64,000 bases of DNA from Faecalicatena contorta (lineage in GTDB: Bacteria; Bacillota; Clostridia; Lachnospirales; Lachnospiraceae), in assembly GCF_039521745.1 (NCBI RefSeq), contig NZ_BAAACT010000087.1. One strand, written 5' to 3'. Below, one piece after another: positions 53,104-61,335 of this stretch. Each line of letters opens with the position of its first letter. The first letter of the stretch is position 1. The notes beneath the pieces are model-generated. The model searched no databases. It worked only from the letters and a program-made list of their open reading frames with translations, and was not told the DNA's origin. The translations under genes and the position numbers were made by a program.

Positions 53104-54009
53104 TTAATATATGATATTCCATGCATCCCCCATGACATCATAAGCGTAAACCTGATTATCACAGACACCATAAAGCTGTTCCTGTACAAACTGCTCGTCA
53201 CTATCAGTTCCCAGTGCGAACAGCATACAACATCCTCCATCGATCTCGTCTGTATCACCTATATACATAAGGCTCATGCCTTGTTCCAGTCCTTGCCTGA
53301 CCTCATCGATCTCCTGCAGGATTTCTAACGCAATCTCTATCGATTGACCATCTGAGAAATCCTCATATTCGGTAAAATCATAAACACCTTCCAGCTCTGT
53401 CAAATGCCCATCTTTCAAAGAAATCGACGGGCGGAATTCCATAGCGCTACCACCATCCGTAACAGAAATCAGTACATTGGAATAAATCTCGCTGAAGTTA
53501 CAGCGTAGTACAAGAACTTCTCCCGGCTTTCCTTGAAACAACGGGGTGCTTTTCTCATCTATGTATTCCCCTTCTTCTGTTATTTCAGAAGCATATATCG
53601 TAATCCTTCCCTTATCATTCGGCGGTACGATTGCATACAGTTCCTGACCCTCTGTCATAAAATAAGCCGCATCGGACAAGAATGGATAGGTCTCTATGAA
53701 TGCATTTGCCTCCAGATAAATGGATAAATCTGTCATACTCAGTTCACTGTCTACATATCCCAGGAGAGCCACTCCCGCTCCACAACTGTTCTGCCCAATC
53801 TGCTTTTGCAATATCGAAAGTTCCGATGCTTCCGCTTCTGCCTTATCGTCATCTGCTATTTTATTATCACCTGGTATCGTAACAAGCTGACCATTCTGAT
53901 GCTTGCTGCCATCTGGATCTGAATTCGTTTTCCTTGTTTTCAGTCCACATCCACACACGAAACTGACAAGCAGTAACATCACACCTAATCGTAACGGGAA
54001 CTGTTTCAT
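53104..54009 (-). CDS. Lipoprotein of unknown function
   Basis: 301 residues. Lipoprotein signal with FVCGC lipobox. The mature part is acidic and begins with a charged, low-complexity stretch; it ends with a predicted strand-rich domain. No family recognised. I use ATG 54009 with AGAGGAT upstream; the frame from 54048 would put charged residues before the signal. Probably in the same transcript as the SPFH gene. Confidence 0.72.
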   Translation of the reverse strand: MKQFPLRLGVMLLLVSFVCGCGLKTRKTNSDPDGSKHQNGQLVTIPGDNKIADDDKAEAEASELSILQKQIGQNSCGAGVALLGYVDSELSMTDLSIYLEANAFIETYPFLSDAAYFMTEGQELYAIVPPNDKGRITIYASEITEEGEYIDEKSTPLFQGKPGEVLVLRCNFSEIYSNVLISVTDGGSAMEFRPSISLKDGHLTELEGVYDFTEYEDFSDGQSIEIALEILQEIDEVRQGLEQGMSLMYIGDTDEIDGGCCMLFALGTDSDEQFVQEQLYGVCDNQVYAYDVMGDAWNIIY

Positions 54010-54062
54010 ATCCTCTTTCTCCTTGTAAATACGTTTTCCTTGCCTCAAATAAATTGGCCTTC

Positions 54063-54446
54063 TTACATCGCATAAATCTGATCCAGCAGATATTCGGCAG
54101 TCATCGATCCGTAGAAAAACTGGTCGATAAGGCCATTTTTCTTTGCATCCCGAATGTCCTTTGCTACCTGTTTTTCAGTATTAGAATCTACGATAAGGGC
54201 AATTTTACAACCGGGACACACTGCCTTTACCTTATCCCGGAGCTTCAGCCTCTCACTGAGTTTCCAAGGAGTATAACTGGTTACTTCCATCATAAGCACA
54301 TACGGTTTGTACACTTGACATAATTCCAAGGTATCTTTTGGAGACTCTGTACGGATCACATCAATATCATAGTCCGAACTTCTGAAGGCAGTCGCTACGG
54401 AGTCGGCAAACAGAAAATTCTGCATATCCACCACTATTTTTCGCAT
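54063..54446 (-). CDS. Receiver-like protein lacking the phosphorylation site
   Basis: 127 residues with a response-regulator receiver fold (KIVVDMQNFLFADSVATAF..., YVLMMEVTSY, KIALIVDSN). The phospho-acceptor Asp appears as Glu in LMMEVT, and the conserved Lys is missing (DQFFYGS). There is no output domain. It may act as a pseudo-receiver locked in one state. First gene of the lower part of the array, behind a 255-bp gap with a terminator. ATG 54446 follows AAAGGGGGA. Confidence 0.65.
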   Translation of the reverse strand: MRKIVVDMQNFLFADSVATAFRSSDYDIDVIRTESPKDTLELCQVYKPYVLMMEVTSYTPWKLSERLKLRDKVKAVCPGCKIALIVDSNTEKQVAKDIRDAKKNGLIDQFFYGSMTAEYLLDQIYAM

Positions 54447-54647
54447 CGAACATCCCCCTTTCTTTAGCGATATATCCGATGTGTGTGTGACATCTTATTT
54501 CTTGGTATTATTTTAGCAATGAAATACGGTTTTGTCTGTCCTCAAAAGTGTGGACAAATTTATTAATGCGCCTAAAATTTACAGAATTTTCCAACATTTC
54601 CACATGCTAGACAAGGCACTACCCTGTAGCAAATGTTCTGAATCGTC

Positions 54648-54681
54648 AAAAAAAGACACTAACCTATGTTAATGCCTTTTT
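54648..54681 (-). terminator. Terminator between regulator operon and downstream array
   Basis: Stem AAAAGACACTAAC with GTTAATGCCTTTT (two mismatches) and a run of seven T on the minus strand. It lies 21 bp after the response-regulator gene. Confidence 0.8.
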
Positions 54682-54701
54682 GTCATTATATGTAGTTTAC
54701 T

Positions 54702-55343
54702 TCATTTTTTTGTATCAAACTGATTACCAGGCACAACCAGACGCTTACTGACTGCTGCCACCATCAGACGATTGCGGTTCGGATATCCGGTCTTCTCCAG
54801 CATACGGTTAATATACGTCCGCACAGATGATTCTGCCACATGAAGACTGGCTGCGATCTCTGCATTCGTCTTGCCCTCACACAACAAACGCAGGGTTTCC
54901 ATCTCTTGATCCGACAAATTACAAGAAAGCACATTTCCAAGCTGTACCGTTGGCACACTGTCTGGCCAAAACTGCTTGCCCTGAAGGGTACCTTCGATCA
55001 CGCCAATCAGATCACTGGAAGGAGAATCCTTGTACCAGAAACTGTCCGCTCCTATTCTTCTTGCCCGGTCTAAGAAGCGTCCTTCTAACATTGAGGTGAC
55101 CATCACAATTTTAATCCGAGGGTAGAACTTCTTGATTTCTTCTGCTGCTGTCAGGCCATCGGAGTCATTTTCCGTGCAAATATCCATCAAAATCAAATCG
55201 ATATGCCCCTCACTACATCGAGCAAGTGCTGCATCTGCACGCGTTAATACACCTGCCACTTCACATTCACCACTTTTTTCCACACTAGAACACAAATACA
55301 TACGGACAAGTGCCTGATCCTCAACAATTAGTATCTTTTTCAC
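54702..55343 (-). CDS. LuxR/NarL-family response regulator
   Basis: 213 residues. Receiver domain with acidic pocket VEDQ, phospho-Asp in LILMDICTENDSDG (about residue 54), Thr in VMVTSM and Lys in FWYKDS. C-terminal LuxR helix-turn-helix with LLCEGKTNAEIAASLHVAESSVRTYINRMLEKTG. It likely activates the envelope genes once phosphorylated by the kinase encoded immediately upstream. Start is GTG 55343. Confidence 0.93.
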   Translation of the reverse strand: MKKILIVEDQALVRMYLCSSVEKSGECEVAGVLTRADAALARCSEGHIDLILMDICTENDSDGLTAAEEIKKFYPRIKIVMVTSMLEGRFLDRARRIGADSFWYKDSPSSDLIGVIEGTLQGKQFWPDSVPTVQLGNVLSCNLSDQEMETLRLLCEGKTNAEIAASLHVAESSVRTYINRMLEKTGYPNRNRLMVAAVSKRLVVPGNQFDTKK

Positions 55344-55367
55344 AGCTCTTCATCCCCTTTCTAAGAG

Positions 55368-56312
55368 CTAATTCTTTGGTATATCTATTATCAAAGAAAA
55401 CTTTGGCAAACTCTGTACATTCATCGTACCTCCCGCTGCCTCTATCCGATGACGCAAATTGGTAAGACCTCCGCCTTCCATAATCGTTTGCTCCGGCTGC
55501 TTGCCATTATTCCCTATCATCACCGTATAATTATCTGCATTGTTCCAAATATTTATCTCAAGTTCCGTTGCCTGTGCATACTGGATTGCATTATTCAGGC
55601 AGACTTGCATCGCAACATACATCAAATCTGCCGCACTTTCCTTAGGCTCTTCTCCCTTCATCTGTACCATCACACCACTACTCTTTGCATCGTGAAACAG
55701 TTTTTCCTTTGCGGACAAAAGAGCCGCTTCCCGAAAGGCAATACTTTTTTCCCATTCCTGAAGCACCATTCCTGCATCCACCTCACCTAGATCTCCGGCA
55801 AGATACTGCTTTGTTACCGTAATGCTGGCAGCCAGACTATCGTGCATCGCAGATTTTGCAGCCAAAAGTTCCTTCTCCTTGGCAACCGCCTCAACATTTT
55901 CAGAAAGTTCACGAAGCTTCTTTGCATCTTCGTCAAGCTTCCTATTATCATCTGCAAGCTGCACCAGTGCCCGATGTAATTCTGTAATATCAGCAGCTGT
56001 AAGCTGGGTATAGACTTCTCCATACCGGTCTGTTACTTTCGTCCATTCAAATTGCCATACCGTCTTATCCGGGAAACGATACGTATCCTCCATATCCGAA
56101 AGCCTTACCACGCCATCCGGTGGTGAGGCAAGCGCAATCTTCACCTCACCAAGATATTGCATATCACTTTGGAACAGATATTGACTCAGACGATACATCT
56201 GCCGATTGCAAAGCACAATTCCTCCAAGATTGTCAAAGAAGCATACTGCTGTCGGAAGCTGATCAAAGCTTTCTTTAATTGCATTCACTCGGAGCTTTTT
56301 CCATTTACCCAT
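55368..56312 (-). CDS. Soluble sensor histidine kinase (PAS-like + HATPase)
   Basis: 314 residues, no membrane segment. N-terminal PAS-like region (about 18-110: DQLPTAVCFFDNLGGIVLCNRQ), coiled coil (115-150), HisKA_3-type phospho site AMHDSLAAS (His about 160) and ATPase domain with N-box QVCLNNAIQYA and G2 GGGLTNLRHRIEAAGG. The G1 motif is IGNNGKQP rather than DxGxG, a mild deviation. ATG 56312 lies in the last codons of the gene upstream (8-bp overlap) with GGAGG upstream of it. Confidence 0.85.
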   Translation of the reverse strand: MGKWKKLRVNAIKESFDQLPTAVCFFDNLGGIVLCNRQMYRLSQYLFQSDMQYLGEVKIALASPPDGVVRLSDMEDTYRFPDKTVWQFEWTKVTDRYGEVYTQLTAADITELHRALVQLADDNRKLDEDAKKLRELSENVEAVAKEKELLAAKSAMHDSLAASITVTKQYLAGDLGEVDAGMVLQEWEKSIAFREAALLSAKEKLFHDAKSSGVMVQMKGEEPKESAADLMYVAMQVCLNNAIQYAQATELEINIWNNADNYTVMIGNNGKQPEQTIMEGGGLTNLRHRIEAAGGTMNVQSLPKFSLIIDIPKN

Positions 56313-57930
56313 TGTCCCCGCCTCCAATCTGTGTTCGAATAAGCCATAACCCTTCCTCCATACAGGCTGTCACTTTCGAGGATACCACCTCCAAAAGATC
56401 ACCCTCACATTCCACAGAAAGGTTCATCTCCGTATCGGACAAAGAAAGAAAAAGCGAATGTAAACCACCTCTCGTCATTCCCACTACATCTTTCACCAGT
56501 TCCAGCAGACGAGCGACTTCTGATGTCCGCATCGCCCTTGTTGTGAGATATGCTACCCCACATTCTGTTCCTCCTGCATTTAACGCACGCACAGCTTCAT
56601 CAAAAGTCAGACGAATCTCCTGTTGTGGCAGCATCTCGTATTCCTTGCCAAGGAAATACAGATTCGCACTTCGCTTAATATATGTACCAATCAGCATGAT
56701 TTCCTTCATATAAGCCCGTAGTTCATCTGCATCAGCATCCTTATACAATGCAAGTAATTCACATATCCGGTCGGTCTGTTTTCCATGCTTTGCTTCCAGC
56801 TCATCATAAATACGATTCTTCTCAGCCAGCTCATGTAACTGCTTCTCTATCAAATAAGCATCGTACAGTTTCTTTTTATTTTCTTCCATTTTGACCTTAT
56901 TGGCATTCAAGTGGCTGCGAAGTTCTGTCAATTGACGGATATTATCCCCCCAGACAGTATAACCAATCTTGATTGGCGCTGAAGAAATACGCATTCCCTC
57001 TGAACTGATGATCGTTTGTCCATCCTGCGGACAGACCATGTCCTCTCTTGCCGTCTTAGAGCGGAGCAGCACGCGACCATTCTGGTCAACAATACAGGAC
57101 ACCAGTGTCGTTGCCTGAAATAACCCGACATACCCCGTATTGGACTGTATCATCCTGCAATGGATACAGCTTTCATAAATCGCTGCATACAACAGACAAA
57201 ACATCACATTCATATCACCAAACATAAAACGTACCTTTGGGAAATCCACCAGATACAGCAATCCGTACAATAACATGACACAGCCTAGGATAAATGGCAT
57301 CATTCGCTTTCTGCCAATTTCCGGAACACGACTTTGCCGTAATAAATGAATGATGGTAAACAACATGCAAACAACCATCCATCCCAGACACGCAAAATAT
57401 AGCAGGCGATGAGAATATACCTTGTTATCAGGCACTCCCGGAATCCCGCTTTTGAAGACAAATACCCGTTGATGCAGGTCATTTGTAATCACTGCCAGAA
57501 ATAACAGCGCAGGAATCACTGCCAGTATCTGACTCTTCGCAGGCAGCCGGTAAGACTCAGGCTTCCCCATATACATAGCAACATACACCCCAAGGAGCGG
57601 AATAAACAGCATGGGAAGGTAATACAGATACCACAGATAACGCGCTACCGTCAGATTAGTAACGATCTCATATTTAAATGTCCGAAAAATCATCCATATC
57701 AGTATCAAGGCTGCCATCAGACGCAGACAATGCAATACTGGCTTCTGAATGATACGCTGATCCAGGGAATATCCCCACAGGACAAACAACAACAGATATA
57801 ATGCAGCACGTACATAACTTGGATTGCTTCCGCCAATGTCATACATAGCAAGAAACCGGCAAGCATATGCTACTGCAATAATCCCAAAAACAAGAATCAT
57901 CAAGCATAATTGTCTGGTGTTTCGTTTCAC
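56305..57930 (-). CDS. Membrane sensor with 7TM input domain, kinase part degenerate
   Basis: 541 residues. The first half has about eight hydrophobic segments of the histidine-kinase N-terminal 7TM type. A PAS-like region (about 270-330) follows, then a long helix and a C-terminal region that retains no N, G1 or G2 box, so ATP binding is doubtful. It probably senses and signals to the soluble kinase encoded next. Start is GTG 57930. Confidence 0.8.
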   Translation of the reverse strand: MKRNTRQLCLMILVFGIIAVAYACRFLAMYDIGGSNPSYVRAALYLLLFVLWGYSLDQRIIQKPVLHCLRLMAALILIWMIFRTFKYEIVTNLTVARYLWYLYYLPMLFIPLLGVYVAMYMGKPESYRLPAKSQILAVIPALLFLAVITNDLHQRVFVFKSGIPGVPDNKVYSHRLLYFACLGWMVVCMLFTIIHLLRQSRVPEIGRKRMMPFILGCVMLLYGLLYLVDFPKVRFMFGDMNVMFCLLYAAIYESCIHCRMIQSNTGYVGLFQATTLVSCIVDQNGRVLLRSKTAREDMVCPQDGQTIISSEGMRISSAPIKIGYTVWGDNIRQLTELRSHLNANKVKMEENKKKLYDAYLIEKQLHELAEKNRIYDELEAKHGKQTDRICELLALYKDADADELRAYMKEIMLIGTYIKRSANLYFLGKEYEMLPQQEIRLTFDEAVRALNAGGTECGVAYLTTRAMRTSEVARLLELVKDVVGMTRGGLHSLFLSLSDTEMNLSVECEGDLLEVVSSKVTACMEEGLWLIRTQIGGGDNG

Positions 57931-58394
57931 GTAATGAAGCCCTCGCTTTCTCTTGGACTCTCAGTTCCAAGTTCTCTTCTTATTCCAATCTCTTCGGAAT
58001 ACCTCGCTCTTCCTGCTGCAAGATGCGCATCATACAACACATGACACCTTTCTACTGTGCATCTGAAGCAATCTCGTATCTAAAATAATTATAATATACC
58101 CCACTTTTTTCCGCAACGCATTCACAACAATTCATGATTTTCAAACCAGTGGACAATCTTGTAAGGCATGGTGCCAGGAAAATCAAATCCCTGTTTTTAC
58201 AATAGGATACTGGATGCGCAGATTATGAAATACTGGAAGCTCTTGTGAAACAGACGGATTTATGCTATAATTTAATTTGAAAAGATATGCCCAATCCTAC
58301 TGATATCAATGTCATGGAGGGAGCTAAAGCAGTCAGGGAAAATGGCTGTATTAAAACACAAAAAGGACGCAGGATTACTCCCACGCCCAAATTA
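57931..58394. other. Upstream region of the sensor operon; no gene seen
   Basis: No supported gene. Rightward frames crossing 58287-58868 lack homology and cover the opposite strand of the small frame described next. The sensor operon promoter should lie near 57931-58130; I see no clear -35/-10 pair. Confidence 0.4.
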
Positions 58395-58556
58395 CTATCT
58401 AGCTTTATCTGTCCTTACCATTGGCACTTCTTTCGCTGCTTCAACCTTCATATCTGCACCGCCTCTTGCTTCAAATGCATCCGCATTGTACTGATACTCA
58501 TATGCTTCAGCAACCATTGGAGCATACACAATCTCTGCGTTGACTTTCTTTCCACC
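58395..58556 (-). pseudogene. Small gene or gene remnant downstream of the YodL/DUF4316 gene
   Basis: Frame reads KKVNAEIVYAPMVAEAYEYQ then YNADAFEARGGADMKVEAAK and ends EVPMVRTDKAR, which looks like real protein. AAGGTGGAAAG precedes, but the position where a start is expected reads AAA-GTC, without ATG, GTG or TTG. A GTG at about 58532 is possible. It may be a gene that has lost its start, or a C-terminal remnant. Confidence 0.35.
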
Positions 58557-58592
58557 TTATTCCTCGTGCTCTCCTTATGCTTTTTGTTGGCT

Positions 58593-60656
58593 TTACATTA
58601 CGCCCCGATCAGCTCCTCTCTCCGGCTTATCTTTTCCCTGTTTTTCTTGAATTTTCCTCTTATTGATTTCCAGTCTTTTATGAATGGAAGGCTTCTTTGC
58701 TTTCGCAGCCACTTTCTTATCTTCTGTCCACATAATCAAAGCCTCTTTCCCAGCAGTCTTCGTATTTTTCACTTTCGTCTCTGCGGTTGCTCTTTCTCTT
58801 CCTGTCAAAACGTCCTGTTTTTCTGCAATCTGCTGTTCTCTCCTCTCCTGCACACCTTTTTCTTCTAGACTACAAAAGCTCTGCAAATACGGCAATACAT
58901 GATTCTGCATATCTGTCAGATCTTCCATATACTTCTGATACTCTTCATTACCTTTTCCTTGCTGATAACTGATCCAGCTTTCATCTGTCAATTTCATTTC
59001 ATTCTGCATTTTTAATTGACTGATAATGCCGCCGTTTCCGGTACCAATATCCATCTTGCCTTGAAAATGATGCAGCATCTTGTCGCCCTTCTCAGCATAA
59101 TATACTGTAAAAAACATCTGTGCCGTCATTTTGGGTTCGTTGGTGTTTGGATCACGATCAGCATGCCAGGCTTTGTCCTGTTCTACGGTTTTGGAATCCA
59201 AATCAGATAACTTCTGGCATCTTGGATTTCCCAGCTCACTTTTCTCACAATAATTCACATACACCATCGGTTCCATATCTTTTGGAAGTTCCGGTTCATA
59301 GGCTTTCAGTCTTTCAATCAATACGCCTGCACGAACTGACTGGTCACATTCTTCGTCTACGATATCCTTCAGATACGAAATATAGGAATGAATATTTCTA
59401 CTTCGCAAATCCAGCATTACTTCCTGTACCGTATTTTCTCCCGTCTCCACATTATCTCGATACTCATACGGATCAAAAACTTCTGCAATCTCATCCAGTG
59501 CCTCTGCTAACTGTTCTGTGGTCATCTTCTCTGGATACATTGCTTCTCGGACATCCCGCATCGGAACGTACTTATAGTCCGGTAATGCTTCATGAATTTT
59601 CTCAATTCCTTCCCTTATCAGTGCAAGTTCTCCATAAAATCGAACATCGTCCATCAGATTTCCAAGTACTGTATTTCCTTTTACAATTGCAAATTCAGCG
59701 TCATCGTAGTAACTGTCTTCCGGATCACGATAAATAATTCCCATTGAGCATCCAAGATACGCAGTTTCTGAATTCTCCCTATATTTTTCATAGACTGCAG
59801 CTATCTGATTAACATCGGTACTTTTTTCATAAGCCCCCATATCATGAAACTCATCGCATTCTGTGGCGAAATATTCCAGATATGGTTCTTTCTTCGGTGG
59901 CATATTGTTGAGGACGTTATCAATCATGTTATAATTTGCCTCTTCCAGTTCCTCCACCTTTGCCAATGGCTTATATTCGCCCTGGCTTTTCTGAATCTCT
60001 GCCATTACAACCTCATCCATTTCTTCTACTTTCTCCATCAACTGATCATAATCTCCACGGATGCGTTCTCCATTCCAGCCTTCGTCTTCCAGAAGTTCCT
60101 CTGCAACTTCTTCAATAGAAATTTCATCATTCTCATAAACGCCACCATCCATCAGACGGAAATCTTCATCGTAAAACGAATAATCATATCCTTCTTCTGT
60201 TCTCTGAATAGCAAAGTAACGTTCTCCTACCTCATATGCCAGTTCACTAAGAACCTGTTCTTCCAGATTCAGGAAAGAATCAAGCTGTTCAAAACTGATA
60301 CTGTCTACAAAATAGGCAGTTACCTTTTCCCCGTCATTCAAAACTATGATATCACTGACAGACAGGGAATGCCCACGGAAGTCTTCCGGTCTGTCAATGT
60401 TGAACTTTTCAAAAATATCATCCAGTGACATATTTCCTGATAATTCACCAACATAGACCAGCTTATAATCTTCTTTTTTTATCTGCATACCATGACTTTC
60501 AATAAAATTCATGTTTCCAAACACATAGGCTGTCACTGCAGAATCATCTCTGATCTGATAGATTCCAAATACCGGCTTTATTCCAATCAGTAGATCTGCT
60601 TCTTTTAGTGACTGCTGTTGCTGATATTTCTTCATCTTCCACTCTTGGTTCTTCAT
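58593..60656 (-). CDS. YodL / DUF4316-type element protein
   Basis: About 687 residues. The N-terminal part (VFGIYQIRDDSAVTAYVFGNMNF, LVYVGELSG, PEDFRGHSLSVSDIIVL) is YodL-like; the middle has ANYNMIDNVLNNMPPKKE, a signature of DUF4316, and further LPD-type modules follow. Such proteins are widespread in Lachnospiraceae conjugative elements; function unknown. Start is uncertain: ATG 60656 is used, ATG 60635 is an alternative. It is divergent from the mobilisation genes. The same motif is present in the protein at 63065-63922. Confidence 0.75.
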   Translation of the reverse strand: MKNQEWKMKKYQQQQSLKEADLLIGIKPVFGIYQIRDDSAVTAYVFGNMNFIESHGMQIKKEDYKLVYVGELSGNMSLDDIFEKFNIDRPEDFRGHSLSVSDIIVLNDGEKVTAYFVDSISFEQLDSFLNLEEQVLSELAYEVGERYFAIQRTEEGYDYSFYDEDFRLMDGGVYENDEISIEEVAEELLEDEGWNGERIRGDYDQLMEKVEEMDEVVMAEIQKSQGEYKPLAKVEELEEANYNMIDNVLNNMPPKKEPYLEYFATECDEFHDMGAYEKSTDVNQIAAVYEKYRENSETAYLGCSMGIIYRDPEDSYYDDAEFAIVKGNTVLGNLMDDVRFYGELALIREGIEKIHEALPDYKYVPMRDVREAMYPEKMTTEQLAEALDEIAEVFDPYEYRDNVETGENTVQEVMLDLRSRNIHSYISYLKDIVDEECDQSVRAGVLIERLKAYEPELPKDMEPMVYVNYCEKSELGNPRCQKLSDLDSKTVEQDKAWHADRDPNTNEPKMTAQMFFTVYYAEKGDKMLHHFQGKMDIGTGNGGIISQLKMQNEMKLTDESWISYQQGKGNEEYQKYMEDLTDMQNHVLPYLQSFCSLEEKGVQERREQQIAEKQDVLTGRERATAETKVKNTKTAGKEALIMWTEDKKVAAKAKKPSIHKRLEINKRKIQEKQGKDKPERGADRGVM

Positions 60657-60720
60657 ACCATACAAGCCATCATGATTCTTTAATTATTTCTTGAAATTAG
60701 TTGTATAAGACCTACATAAC

Positions 60721-60850
60721 GTTTCTACCTATAGAGGGATTTACTTTTAGGGCAAGATGCGCCCTTGAGTAACTCTAATTTCCTTTTGGAAATCAGGCTA
60801 CCCGGCAATCTTGATGGGGATTTCGCTCCCCATTCCCTCGAACTTGTATC
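60721..60850. other. oriT: Candidate origin of transfer
   Basis: Between the divergent YodL and mobC genes. Contains AGGGC-n7-GCCCT (60749-60765), a short AATTTCC/GGAAAT repeat (about 60778-60794) and a TGGGGA/TCCCCA stem (about 60819-60836). The phrase GATGCGCCCTTGAG resembles nick regions of some mobilisable plasmids (GCGCCCT). Position next to mobC and the relaxase gene is the main argument. Confidence 0.45.
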
Positions 60851-60942
60851 AATCAACAGATTTTTAATGGCTTACTACTTTCGTAGACGCAGCTTTTCGT
60901 CTATATCTGCAGAGCAGCCATGCCGGAAAGGAGAATACTATT

Positions 60943-61335
60943 TTGAAAAGAGGACGACATCAAAAAGCGGAAAAAAGAACTAACTGTATCATGGTTAGAC
61001 TAACTGATTCAGAACTTGCGATTGTATCTGAACAAGCAAATCAGCTAAAACAACCACTCGCTGTATATGTTAGAGAGAACATATTATACTCTGCTTCTCC
61101 TGAAAAAACTTCTATTCATTTTGATTTAAGTGAATTTAGACCAGTAGTTACCGAATTCAGTCGGATTGGAAATAATTTAAACCAGATTGCTAAATATTAC
61201 AATAGCGGCGGTATCAAATCTCAAGAAATGGAATCCGAAATCAGAAGATGTATCAAACAATTATTTCAGCTACGTGAAGACCTAATGAAATTGGAGGGGA
61301 AAATCAATGGCAGTATTAAAGCATACCTCAAGTAA
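60943..61335 (+). CDS. mobC: Relaxosome accessory protein MobC
   Basis: 130 residues. N-terminal ribbon-helix-helix-like region (NCIMVRLTDSELAIVSEQANQL) and the typical MobC stretch EFSRIGNNLNQIAKYYNSGG. It helps the relaxase act at oriT. TTG 60943 is the start, with AAAGGAG 9 nt upstream. It overlaps the relaxase gene by 29 bp. Confidence 0.88.
   Translation: MKRGRHQKAEKRTNCIMVRLTDSELAIVSEQANQLKQPLAVYVRENILYSASPEKTSIHFDLSEFRPVVTEFSRIGNNLNQIAKYYNSGGIKSQEMESEIRRCIKQLFQLREDLMKLEGKINGSIKAYLK

Noticed and set aside
58287..58868. 193-codon rightward frame rich in Phe, Ser and Leu
   Set aside because: Lies opposite the YodL/DUF4316 gene and the small remnant; composition typical of antisense. A 17-nt likeness of 58340-58356 to the relaxase start is too short to call a remnant.
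59120..60428. Long rightward frames inside the YodL/DUF4316 gene
   Set aside because: Antisense to a gene with recognisable motifs.
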